A stretch of 64,000 nucleotides of DNA from Akkermansiaceae bacterium UBA2381 (GTDB lineage Bacteria; Verrucomicrobiota; Verrucomicrobiia; Verrucomicrobiales; DEV007). The position numbers and the translations under genes are program-made. The stretch spans positions 62,001 through 126,000 of the forward strand of contig DDSV01000003.1 in the NCBI GenBank assembly GCA_002344215.1. Direction: 5' to 3'. Position 1 is the first letter of the stretch. Each line of letters starts with the position of its first letter. The notes below the pieces were generated by a model. That model had not been told where the DNA came from and did no database searches. It saw nothing but the letters and a program-made list of their open reading frames with translations. This document shows, one piece after another, positions 18,116 through 26,239 of this stretch.

Positions 18116-19550
18116 TGGAATTCTTGGCGGCGTTGACGTAGGCGGACATGGCCATGAAGTGCTTTACGAAAAGATCAGCAGCGATTTCGTCGTTGTCTAT
18201 CCAGATGCCATCTTCATTCTGAGTGTCGAGAGCCGTTTTAACTTTGCCCTTCAAATTTCGGGCAACCTTGGCCCAGCGTTCCGTGGAATCCGGATCTTTG
18301 CGGGAAGCGAGTATCTCTTCGCGGGGTTTGGCGAGAGCCTCACGCATCCGTTCGATTTTGCCCATCAAGCCGCTTTCAATTTTAAAGCCGTAGTGATCCG
18401 GGGTGTTGGAATCGTCGTAAGTGAGTTCGTAGGTTTCGGCGACACAGTAGAGAGGTTTGTTAGTGTGAAGTTCGTAAAACCGCGCCCATTCTCCGTCGGG
18501 AAGTCGACTTTTTTCGAGCCAGTCGAGGGCGACGGGGATCGTGGTCCGATACTTCTCGTCGCCAGTGGCGACCCAGATTTCAAAAAGTGTCATGCAGGCC
18601 CCGAATGATTCAGTCGAGGTCAGTGCGGGTGGCTCAAACTTGCGAGCCCAAACCGGGATCATCTCCTGGTTATACTGCTGGGCCCAGGCCGGCTGATCCC
18701 CTTCGAACTGGGCCAGCAGCAAAAAATCGCCGCAGCGCTTCGCCGCCTCAAGGTAGCGAGCCTCTCCCGTGATCTCATGAGCTCTTAGCATTAACATAAC
18801 GAGCCGTTCGAGATTGCCGTCATTGAGGGTGTGGAAGCTGGTGTACTTCTCTTTGGGGAACTCCCGCGGCCATTCCGCGGGGATTGCCGCCTTCTTAACG
18901 ATCCCGTCAGCAGGGGCGGCCTCACTGAACTGCTGTGGCCACGATCCGATCTTTGTCTGCGCGGCGAGGATATGGTCAAAGGCATAGGTCACGGCAGCCT
19001 GCAGGCCCTTGTCTTCGCCGGCCCCTTCAGTATGGGCGAGTTCGAGGAGGAAAAGCAGGGCTGACTGAGTCTTGTTGTCGTCGAGGGTGGAGTCGTTGCG
19101 GCGTTTACCTTTTTCGGTGTCACCGGCGAGGAGGTGAGTTCTCAGGAACCATTTTTGAGGATCTTCCCCGTCGAAATCGAAATCAGCAGGCCAGCCGCCG
19201 GACTCGAGTTGACAATTCATGAGCGCTTTGGCCGCTCCCTTCGCCCCTTCAAGAAAGGTTGTGTCACCCGTCGCCTCGTAGGCGCGCAGCATGGCGAGGC
19301 CAATGGTGCCCGTACCGGGCGGCTGGATCGAAATGATCGTTTTGCTCTCCTTACCCTCGACCATGGCGAGACTCAGGTCCGGTTTCCAGGCAGAGGCATA
19401 ACCGCCATGAGACGCGAGCTTTGACGTATAAAAATCGTTCGCCTTTCGCATAGCCGCCGTCACCGCAGTGGCATCGGGAAGGTCATCCGCGTCGAGCGAC
19501 GGGGTGAATGTCAGGAACAGCAGCGTCGCTGTGAGGAGGAACCTGTTCAT
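18102..19550 (-). CDS. Pectate lyase-like protein (PL10-type alpha-toroid)
   Basis: 482 aa from ATG 19550, with signal peptide MNRFLLTATLLFLTFTPS. The body is helical with repeated aromatic/glycine turns typical of (alpha/alpha) toroids: ASHGGYASAW, QPPGTGTIGLAMLRAYEATGD, QLESGGWPADFDF, AQTKIGSWPQQF. These match the pectate lyase family PL10 group common in Verrucomicrobia, which cleave polygalacturonate by beta-elimination outside the cytoplasm. Its start overlaps the stop of the upstream esterase gene by 4 bp (ATGA), so translation is likely coupled. Catalytic residues cannot be placed without alignment. Confidence 0.75.
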   Translation of the reverse strand: MNRFLLTATLLFLTFTPSLDADDLPDATAVTAAMRKANDFYTSKLASHGGYASAWKPDLSLAMVEGKESKTIISIQPPGTGTIGLAMLRAYEATGDTTFLEGAKGAAKALMNCQLESGGWPADFDFDGEDPQKWFLRTHLLAGDTEKGKRRNDSTLDDNKTQSALLFLLELAHTEGAGEDKGLQAAVTYAFDHILAAQTKIGSWPQQFSEAAPADGIVKKAAIPAEWPREFPKEKYTSFHTLNDGNLERLVMLMLRAHEITGEARYLEAAKRCGDFLLLAQFEGDQPAWAQQYNQEMIPVWARKFEPPALTSTESFGACMTLFEIWVATGDEKYRTTIPVALDWLEKSRLPDGEWARFYELHTNKPLYCVAETYELTYDDSNTPDHYGFKIESGLMGKIERMREALAKPREEILASRKDPDSTERWAKVARNLKGKVKTALDTQNEDGIWIDNDEIAADLFVKHFMAMSAYVNAAKNSSLKP

Positions 19551-20497
19551 GGGGCAGGGGCTGGAGTGAGTTTTTGCGCAAAGATCCATTCGTGAAGTTC
19601 CGGTTTGGCATACACCACTGAGGTAATGAGATGGCCCTCTCCCTCGAGAATGGAGAATTCGACCCTGGTCCCGCCAGCCGCCTTGATGGCATCGACCATG
19701 GATTTGGAGCGCTCGAGTGGCACATCTTCGTCCTTATCGCCGTGAAAGGCCCACAGCGGAGTTTCTTTCAGCGATCCGGCCTTGGATGGGTCTCCTCCTC
19801 CGCAGAGAGGGACGATGGCGGCAAAGACTCCGGGATTCTCGGTCCCCAGATACCATGCACCCGATCCACCCATCGAGGAGCCGGTGAGATAGATTCTGGT
19901 TTCATCTATGGGCAGGGCATCGCAGAGGGATCGGATCAGGGTGAGAAGATTGGCAGCGACTTCATTCTTGAATCCAATGGCCCGATCCGGACATTGCGGG
20001 GCGAGGACAAAGCAGGGCCGTGCCTCCTGATTGGCCTCTTCGGTGAAGGGTTTTGTCGCTCCGCCCATCTGGGCCTCGTTGTCCGATCCGCTTTGACCGG
20101 CTCCGTGAAGCCAGATGAGAAGCGGGTAACGTTCTTCGCCCTTCCACTTCGGATTGCCGAAAAGCTGATAGTTGAGCCCCTCGGGCGAGGTGTTTTTGAC
20201 AAAGGTGCCGGTGACCAGTTTTGCGAGAGGACCGTCCTTCAGCCCCACGTCGCGGACCTGCTCGCGGAGGAGGCCTTTCACATAGACCTGGTCCGTCTCC
20301 GATAGTTTCTCCAACGGCACCTTGAAGGTCTGAAAATCGGCCGAGCGTTTGATGCGAACCTCACTCTCGTTGAATTCCATCAGCTCGCCTTCAAAAGTCG
20401 ATTTGCCGTCTGACGAAGTCCACGCGCGTTTTTGGGCATGGGCCGGAAGGGCGAAAAGCGTTAGAAGAAACAGAGTCAACGAAGCACGAGGGAACAT
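19547..20497 (-). CDS. Secreted SHD1-domain alpha/beta hydrolase (esterase)
   Basis: 316 aa with signal peptide (LFLLTLFALPAHA). Residues ~24-75 are an SHD1 domain (RAWTSSDGKSTFEGEL, VPLEKLSETDQVYVKGL). Residues ~95-310 form an alpha/beta hydrolase: LIWLHGAGQSG for the oxyanion region, YLTGSSMGGSGAWYL with the nucleophile Ser, FHGDKDEDVP with the acid, and LEGEGHLIT with the His. It resembles prolyl-oligopeptidase-like and feruloyl/PHB-type esterases. First gene of an apparent operon with the lyase and SGNH hydrolase, fitting plant-polysaccharide breakdown. Confidence 0.82.
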   Translation of the reverse strand: MFPRASLTLFLLTLFALPAHAQKRAWTSSDGKSTFEGELMEFNESEVRIKRSADFQTFKVPLEKLSETDQVYVKGLLREQVRDVGLKDGPLAKLVTGTFVKNTSPEGLNYQLFGNPKWKGEERYPLLIWLHGAGQSGSDNEAQMGGATKPFTEEANQEARPCFVLAPQCPDRAIGFKNEVAANLLTLIRSLCDALPIDETRIYLTGSSMGGSGAWYLGTENPGVFAAIVPLCGGGDPSKAGSLKETPLWAFHGDKDEDVPLERSKSMVDAIKAAGGTRVEFSILEGEGHLITSVVYAKPELHEWIFAQKLTPAPAP

Positions 20498-20581
20498 GCG
20501 CGGATCGTAATGAGGACAACCTGCAATGGCAAGTGCGTTCTGTGGGGGGGGGCAGGGCTAATCAAAAAGGTAGAACGGGCC

Positions 20582-21775
20582 TCACCCCAACCGCCGTCTA
20601 TACTCTTCATACCCGAACTCCCGCACGTTCGCAATTCCCCCATCCTCGCCAAGAAGGGCGATAGAGGGCAGGGGCACACCGTTGAAGGTGGTCGTCTTCA
20701 CCATCGTGTAGTGCGACATATCGTGGAAGACAATCCGGTCTCCGATGTGCAGCGGCGCGTCAAAACTATAGTCGCCGATGACATCTCCGGCGAGACAGGT
20801 AGGGCCGCCGAGGCGGTAGGTAAACGCCTTTTCCCCTGCATCACCCGCGCCCTCGACCACCGGTCGATAGGGCATCTCGAGGACATCGGGCATGTGGGTT
20901 GTCGCGGAGAGATCGAGGATGGCGATGGGCATGCTGTTCTCCACCAGGTCGATCACAGTTCCTAACAAAACACCTGTTCCAACGGCGATGGCCTCACCGG
21001 GCTCCAGGTAGATCTGGAGATGGGGATAACGAGCCTGCACTTCTTTGATGAGTGAAATGAGCAGCTCGACATCATATCCGGGCGAGGTGATGAGGTGGCC
21101 TCCACCGAAGTTGAGCCATTTCATGTTCTGCAACCGGGTGTCGAATTTTTCCATCACGGCGCGGAGGGTGCCGCCGAGAGCGGAGGCTCCCTGTTCGCAG
21201 AGAGTGTGGAAGTGGAGTCCCTCGAGTCCGGCGAGATCGGCGCCTTCGAGGAGGCGGGCGAGGACCCCAAAGCGGGAACCGGGAGCGCATGGATCGTAGA
21301 TCTCGGCGACGGCTTCGGAGTATTCGGGATTGATACGGAGACCGGCAGAGACACGGGGTCCTGCCGCGAGCACTTCGTCCCGGTAGCGATGCCACTGGCT
21401 CAGCGAATTGAAGACGAGGTGATCGGCGATCTTGAGAACCTCGGTCATTTCGGCGGGCTTGTAAGCCGGGGAAAAGACATGGACTTCACCGCCGAATTCC
21501 TCGTGTCCGAGCCGGGCTTCATGCAGTCCGCTGGCAGCAGTGCCGACAAGGTAGTCACGCAGAAGAGGGTATAGTCCGAAGCAGGCGAAGGCCTTCTGCG
21601 CGAGGAGGATTCTGGCACCGGTTTCGTCCTGGACCCGTTTCAGGATTTCGCCATTGCGACGAAAGAGGGTCTCGTCGAGGACATAAGAGGGTGTGTCGAG
21701 CCCGGTGCGCTCAAAGGCGGCAAGGAGGGCAGGGACATTGCCGCGGTAGAGGCCGGTTTCGGGGTGGTCGGACAT
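20582..21775 (-). CDS. nspC: Carboxynorspermidine decarboxylase
   Basis: 397 aa from ATG 21775. PLP enzyme of the alanine-racemase-fold decarboxylases; it converts carboxynorspermidine (or carboxyspermidine) to norspermidine (or spermidine). Seen: the PLP-Lys region ILLAQKAFACFGLYPLL, HTLCEQGA, LNFGGGHLIT, IYLEPGEAIAVGTG, and the LGGPTCLAGDVIGDY segment with the catalytic Cys/Asp. Length fits the family (380-400). The preceding gene on the strand encodes the matching dehydrogenase. The leader is a G-poor CCTCAA/CCCT repeat rather than a ribosome-binding sequence. Confidence 0.92.
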   Translation of the reverse strand: MSDHPETGLYRGNVPALLAAFERTGLDTPSYVLDETLFRRNGEILKRVQDETGARILLAQKAFACFGLYPLLRDYLVGTAASGLHEARLGHEEFGGEVHVFSPAYKPAEMTEVLKIADHLVFNSLSQWHRYRDEVLAAGPRVSAGLRINPEYSEAVAEIYDPCAPGSRFGVLARLLEGADLAGLEGLHFHTLCEQGASALGGTLRAVMEKFDTRLQNMKWLNFGGGHLITSPGYDVELLISLIKEVQARYPHLQIYLEPGEAIAVGTGVLLGTVIDLVENSMPIAILDLSATTHMPDVLEMPYRPVVEGAGDAGEKAFTYRLGGPTCLAGDVIGDYSFDAPLHIGDRIVFHDMSHYTMVKTTTFNGVPLPSIALLGEDGGIANVREFGYEEYRRRLG

Positions 21776-21817
21776 CAAAGAGGTATTGAGGGGTTGAGGT
21801 ATTTAGGGATTGAGGGG
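21776..21817 (-). repeat. G-poor CCTCAA/CCCT repeat leader before nspC
   Basis: Read on the minus strand, bases just upstream of the nspC ATG are CCTCAATCCCTAAATACCTC, continuing with further CCTCAA-type units, with virtually no G. There is no Shine-Dalgarno. The pattern matches the leader of the SGNH gene 3.7 kb away. Confidence 0.55.
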
Positions 21818-21866
21818 GGCAGAGGGAAAAAGGTCAGATCGTGGATTCCCCGGTTCGAGCTTGCAT

Positions 21867-21905
21867 CCTCAACCCCTGAAAGCCTCACTACCTCAACACC
21901 TCTCA
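21867..21905 (+). repeat. Opposing CCTCAA repeat near the end of the dehydrogenase gene
   Basis: On the plus strand this stretch reads CCTCAACCCCTGAAAGCCTC, continuing ACTACCTCAACACC. It is the inverted counterpart of the nspC leader 50 bp away, so RNA crossing this 124-bp gap could fold into a long imperfect stem. It touches the dehydrogenase stop codon. Confidence 0.45.
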
Positions 21906-23120
21906 AGGCACCTGAAGCGGCTCGGCGTCGATGACCTCCCAGGGGAGACCCCACGCATTGAGGTCGGCCATGTAGGGATCGGGATCGAGTTGCTCGACAT
22001 TCCAGACCCCCGGCTTGAGCCAGGCACCTGAGAGGAGCTGACGGCCTCCTATCATAGCGGGCACGCCGGCGGTGTAGCTGATGGCCTGGCTCTTGACCTC
22101 GGCGTAGCACTCCTGATGATCGCAGACGTTGTAGATAAACTTCGTCCCGGTTTCACCGGTGCTCTTGAGTTTTCCGGTGATGAGGCAACCAATGCAGGTT
22201 TTGCCTTTTGTCAGGGGGCCAAGCGAAGCGGGATCGGGGAGGATGGCTTTGAGGAATTGGATCGGAATGATCTGTTTGCCCTCGTAGTCGATCGGCTCGA
22301 TCGAGGTCATGCCGATGTTCTTCAGCACGGTGAGGTGCTTGATGTAGTTGTCGGAGAATGTCATCCAGAAGCGGATCCGCTTCAGTCCGGGCAGGTTCTG
22401 CGCGAGGCTCTCGAGTTCCTCATGATAGAGGAGGTAGATCTTTTTGGTGCCGACGTGGTCGTCGGGAAAGGGGTAATCGAGACCGATCTCAAGGGGTTTG
22501 GTTTCCTTCCATTCGCCGTTTTCCCAGTAACGGCCGTTCGCGGTGATCTCGCGCAGGTTGATCTCGGGATTGAAGTTGGTGGCAAAGGGAAGTCCGTGAT
22601 CACCGGCGTTGGCGTCGAGGATGTCGACAGTCTCGATCTCGTCGAAGTAGTGTTTCAGCGCGTAGGCGCAGTAGGCATTGGTCACGCCCGGGTCGAAGCC
22701 GGATCCGAGGATGGCGGTGAGACCGGCGGCCTTGAATTTTTCCTGATAGGCCCACTGCCATTTGTATTCGAACTTCGCGGTATCCTGCGGCTCGTAGTTG
22801 GCGGTGTCGAGGTAGTGGACTCCGGCCTCAAGACAGGCGTCCATGAGAGTGAGATCCTGGTAGGGCAGAGCGATGTTGAGAAGGATTTTGGGTTTCACCT
22901 CCTTGAGAAAGGCAACAGTTTCGGCGACGTTGTCGGCATCCAGTTTCCGCGTCCGTATGGTCACGCCGGTGGCCGCTTTGATGTCCGCAGCGATGGCATC
23001 ACACTTATCGAGGCTGCGGCTGGCGAGCCAGATTTCACCAAACGTTTCGGCATCCTGCGCACATTTGTGCGCGACGACGTTCCCGACTCCCCCTGCTCCG
23101 ATAATGACCGTTTTGTGCAT
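21903..23120 (-). CDS. Carboxynorspermidine dehydrogenase (saccharopine dehydrogenase family)
   Basis: 405 aa. N-terminal Rossmann fold with nucleotide motif IIGAGGVGNVVAHKCAQ, then LLNIALPYQDLTLMDACLEAGVHYLDTAN typical of saccharopine-dehydrogenase-like enzymes, and GSGFDPGVTNAYCAYA. The carboxynorspermidine group reductively condenses diaminopropane or putrescine with aspartate beta-semialdehyde. Assignment rests on sequence plus adjacency to nspC. Frame and length (~400) fit. Starts upstream of nspC on the same strand with a 124-bp gap that contains the repeat leader. Confidence 0.9.
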   Translation of the reverse strand: MHKTVIIGAGGVGNVVAHKCAQDAETFGEIWLASRSLDKCDAIAADIKAATGVTIRTRKLDADNVAETVAFLKEVKPKILLNIALPYQDLTLMDACLEAGVHYLDTANYEPQDTAKFEYKWQWAYQEKFKAAGLTAILGSGFDPGVTNAYCAYALKHYFDEIETVDILDANAGDHGLPFATNFNPEINLREITANGRYWENGEWKETKPLEIGLDYPFPDDHVGTKKIYLLYHEELESLAQNLPGLKRIRFWMTFSDNYIKHLTVLKNIGMTSIEPIDYEGKQIIPIQFLKAILPDPASLGPLTKGKTCIGCLITGKLKSTGETGTKFIYNVCDHQECYAEVKSQAISYTAGVPAMIGGRQLLSGAWLKPGVWNVEQLDPDPYMADLNAWGLPWEVIDAEPLQVP

Positions 23121-23189
23121 GAATATTGAAACGGTACGCTCCGATTGGCGGGGGGAATGTCAAAGAAATTTCTTGTCGCAGAAAGATCA

Positions 23190-24536
23190 CTAGACAGCCC
23201 CGTACGCTCGCATCGCCTCGGCGACCTTGCGGAATCCACCAAGGTTCGAGCCTTTGATGTAATCGACTCTGGAACCCCCGCCGGAGCCATCCGCAACACA
23301 ACGGGCATGGATGTCGGACATGATTTTTTGGAGGCGGCGATCGACTTCCTCGCGATCCCAGCTCAGTCTCATGGCGTTCTGGCTTTGCTCCAGTCCGCTC
23401 ACCGCGACACCGCCGGCATTGGAGGCCTTTCCGGGGGCGTGAAGGACATCGCGGGCCCGAAAGAGCTCAGCCGCCTCATGTGTGACCGGCATATTTGCCC
23501 CTTCGCAGACGGCGAGGACACCGTTTTCAATCAGTCTCTTCGCATCCTCCGGGCCGAGTTCGTTCTGGGTGGCGCAGGGCATCGCAATCTCACAAGGGAC
23601 ACCCCAGGGATTAGCGTCGGCGTGGTAGGTGCCGCCGCCCCGATAATCGGAGAGTCTGCCGCGCTGATGCTCTTTCAGTTCACGGAGGTCGGTCCAGTGC
23701 TCCGGGGGGAGGCCCTCAGGGAAATGAAGGAACCCTCCCGAATCGCTCAGGGTGACCACTTTCGCCCCTTTTTCGATCAGTTTCTGCGCGGCATAGAGGG
23801 CGACGTTTCCACTCCCGCTCACCGCAACGCGTTTGCCTTCGATTGATTCGTTGTGATAGCGGAGCATTTCCTCACAAAAGTAGACACAACCCCAGCCGGT
23901 TGCCTCCGTGCGGACGGCACTTCCCCCAAAGGAAAGCCCTTTACCGGTGAGTACGCCGCTCCAGCGATTCTCAAGACGCATGTACTGGCCGAAGAGATAA
24001 CTCACCTCACGTCCGCCGACCCCGATGTCTCCGGCAGGAACGTCGATGTCCTCTCCGATATGGCGGGAGAGTTCGATCATCATCGAGTGGCAGAAACGCA
24101 TCACCTCCCGATCACTTTTATCTTTGGGATTGAAGTTCGAGCCGCCTTTTGCGCCGCCCATGGGAAGTCCGGTCAGACTGTTTTTGAAGATCTGCTCGAA
24201 GCCGAGAAACTTGAGGATGCTCTGATTGACCGAGGGATGAAAGCGCAGTCCGCCCTTGTAAGGTCCAAGCGCATGATTGAACTGCACCCGCCAGGCGCGG
24301 TTCGCCCGGATCTCGCCCGAGTCCGTCTCCCAGGTGACGCGGAAGCTGATGATGCGGTCGGGTTCGGTAATACGCTCCAGGATCTGGGCACGGTGGTATT
24401 CCTCGTGTTGCAGATACCAGGGCATCACCGCGCCGGCGAATTCGGCGACAGCCTGATGGAATTCCGTCTCGTGGGGATTTCGTCGTTTGAGCCCCCGCAT
24501 GAAGGCCCGGTATTCTTTTTCTTCGGCTTCGGTCAT
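23190..24536 (-). CDS. gdhA: NADP-specific glutamate dehydrogenase
   Basis: 448 aa, the usual hexameric GDH size. It interconverts 2-oxoglutarate plus ammonia and glutamate. Visible: KGGLRFHPSVN, LTGLPMGGAKGGSNFNPKDKSD with the catalytic Lys region, DVPAGDIGVGGREVSYLFGQY, and the nucleotide-binding VAVSGSGNVALYAAQKL. Ends with VDYIKGSNLGGF, typical of the NADP type. The start at ATG 24536 overlaps the stop of the upstream membrane-protein gene by 4 bp (ATGA), which fixes it; the longer open frame to 25094 is out-of-frame overlap with that gene. Confidence 0.95.
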   Translation of the reverse strand: MTEAEEKEYRAFMRGLKRRNPHETEFHQAVAEFAGAVMPWYLQHEEYHRAQILERITEPDRIISFRVTWETDSGEIRANRAWRVQFNHALGPYKGGLRFHPSVNQSILKFLGFEQIFKNSLTGLPMGGAKGGSNFNPKDKSDREVMRFCHSMMIELSRHIGEDIDVPAGDIGVGGREVSYLFGQYMRLENRWSGVLTGKGLSFGGSAVRTEATGWGCVYFCEEMLRYHNESIEGKRVAVSGSGNVALYAAQKLIEKGAKVVTLSDSGGFLHFPEGLPPEHWTDLRELKEHQRGRLSDYRGGGTYHADANPWGVPCEIAMPCATQNELGPEDAKRLIENGVLAVCEGANMPVTHEAAELFRARDVLHAPGKASNAGGVAVSGLEQSQNAMRLSWDREEVDRRLQKIMSDIHARCVADGSGGGSRVDYIKGSNLGGFRKVAEAMRAYGAV

Positions 24537-25264
24537 AGACTGCTGCGAGAAGGTATCCCCGTTTTCCTTTCCGGCCTCCAACGTATCCACGGGACCAGGA
24601 GAAGGGCAAAAATGCCGGTTCCGACCAGTGCCATCCAAAGCAGGCGGATGGGGTAGGGCCCCAGAAAGTCGAGAATGGTGGTCTGATCCGGGACAGAGGG
24701 CCCGACAAACCCATAGTTCCAGCCCGTGAAGTAGTCGAGCACGGTCAGTATCGCCATGTAGATCAGTGTCAGGATGAGCGACCGGCCGCAGTCCCGCCAG
24801 CCCGGACGAAAGCGATCCGCCACCAGGATCCAGATCACGGAAATGAGGATGAAGACATGATAGAGCCAGAAGAGCCAGAACCAGGGGTCGAGGGGACCGA
24901 CATAAAGCGAAGGCGTCAGAAAGGCCCAGAGACAGAGGCCGAAGGTCCAGAAATACATCAACGACTGGGCGGTTCGAAATCGATATCGCACTGCCACGGC
25001 ACCGATCAGGTTGGCGAGATTGCAAAAATGGAGAGGTAATGACTGATCCCAGCTGAATTTTCCCGGGAGGATCCCGTAGCCATTGCTGAGGCACCAGGAG
25101 AGGACACAGCCCGCCGCAATTCCATCGCGAATCACGGAGTTGGCCCGCCCTTCCCGTAGATCACGTCGGGCGAGAGTGGCGGCCACCGTGGTCAGGATCA
25201 GGCAGACCACGAGACAGAAAAGGTGGAGGACCGATCCCTGGGTGAAGGTGGTGAGGTCAGCCAT
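24533..25264 (-). CDS. YwaF/TIGR02206-type integral membrane protein
   Basis: 243 aa with about six to seven hydrophobic helices. The second/third helices carry SLPLHFCNLANLIG, matching the LPLHLCdl signature of the YwaF/TIGR02206 family of uncharacterised bacterial membrane proteins. Function is not known. The gene overlaps gdhA by 4 bp, so they are probably translated from the same message; a role in ammonium or amino-acid handling would only be a guess from context. Confidence 0.75.
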   Translation of the reverse strand: MADLTTFTQGSVLHLFCLVVCLILTTVAATLARRDLREGRANSVIRDGIAAGCVLSWCLSNGYGILPGKFSWDQSLPLHFCNLANLIGAVAVRYRFRTAQSLMYFWTFGLCLWAFLTPSLYVGPLDPWFWLFWLYHVFILISVIWILVADRFRPGWRDCGRSLILTLIYMAILTVLDYFTGWNYGFVGPSVPDQTTILDFLGPYPIRLLWMALVGTGIFALLLVPWIRWRPERKTGIPSRSSL

Positions 25265-25305
25265 GCTTTCGACGATTTATGCTTCTGAACCGGGGCAACG
25301 GAGCA

Positions 25306-26130
25306 TCAGTAGAGCTGCCCCTTGCGATAGGCGGCGGGCGAGATGCCGCGGTGTTGTTTTAACATACGACTGAAATAGTAGCGATTGGGAAATCCACAGT
25401 TCTCAGCCACCTGTTCGATGGACTGGTCGGTGTGCCGCAGAAGGTGGCAGGCTCGATCGAGGCGATAGGTGAGGAGCACGTTCATCGGAGCCATGCGCAC
25501 CTGCGAGCGGAAAAGGTGATTCAGATTGCGGACACTCACGCCCGCCGAGCGGGCAGCGTCAGCGGCATTGATTCGCCTCGCTAGATTCGCCTGGAGAAAT
25601 TCCATTGCCTTGCTGACGCGGTTGTCCAGCTTCTGGTCCGTCCACGCCCGCGACGGCAGCTTGCCGAGCGAGTGAACCACGAGAGCAGCGGATTCCCAAT
25701 TGTAGGGCTCACCCCGGGCGCTGGCAAGAGAGGCGAGAAACCCTTCCGCCGTGTCGTCGACCGGATAGGAATAAACCCCCGGGACGGAGAGCAGATCGGA
25801 CCTTCCAAGAATGAAATGGACATACCATTTCGTGAACGGCTCCTGAATGGAGGAACTGAACGCCGTTCGTGGCGGAATGAGATAGATCTTTCCGGGCGCG
25901 AGAGTGGTTTCGACCTTATCGATCGTGATGACTGCTTTGCCTTCGACGGGGCAATAGAGCCGCCAGTAGGGGTCGATGAGCTGGTGAAGATTCCACCGCT
26001 GCAGACGGATCTTCCGGGTGGCAAGAATCTCAAGGGACATGCCGGGCAGCATGACCTCGCGTTCGCCCTCGACCTCATGGGGAGATCCGTCGGGAACCAG
26101 GCTGAAGAATGTCTCCTTTTTTGTGCTCAT
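25306..26130 (-). CDS. AraC-family transcriptional regulator
   Basis: 274 aa from ATG 26130 (a TTG at 26157 is in frame). The N-terminal ~160 residues are a cupin-like sensing domain (LAPGKIYLIPPRTAFSSS). The C-terminal ~100 residues hold two helix-turn-helix units: INAADAARSAGVSVRNLNHLF and SIEQVAENCGFPNRYYFSRM, the second with the AraC-type PxxYFSRxFK signature, ending GISPAAYRKG. Targets are unknown; it is 42 bp upstream of the membrane-protein/gdhA pair on the same strand. Cupin-AraC proteins often sense sugars. Confidence 0.9.
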   Translation of the reverse strand: MSTKKETFFSLVPDGSPHEVEGEREVMLPGMSLEILATRKIRLQRWNLHQLIDPYWRLYCPVEGKAVITIDKVETTLAPGKIYLIPPRTAFSSSIQEPFTKWYVHFILGRSDLLSVPGVYSYPVDDTAEGFLASLASARGEPYNWESAALVVHSLGKLPSRAWTDQKLDNRVSKAMEFLQANLARRINAADAARSAGVSVRNLNHLFRSQVRMAPMNVLLTYRLDRACHLLRHTDQSIEQVAENCGFPNRYYFSRMLKQHRGISPAAYRKGQLY

Positions 26131-26239
26131 TCCGGCATTTGGCGAAAAGTGACACAAAACAGAGGTGACTGCGATCCTTATTTTGCGGGGTAAATCAGGA
26201 TTCTTCTATCCATCAGACACAGGAGGGAAATTCCGATCG

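Noticed and set aside
23190..25094. 634-codon frame as an extended glutamate dehydrogenase
   Set aside because: The first ~186 codons are out-of-frame DNA of the membrane-protein gene; ATG 24536 with a 4-bp ATGA overlap gives the standard GDH length.
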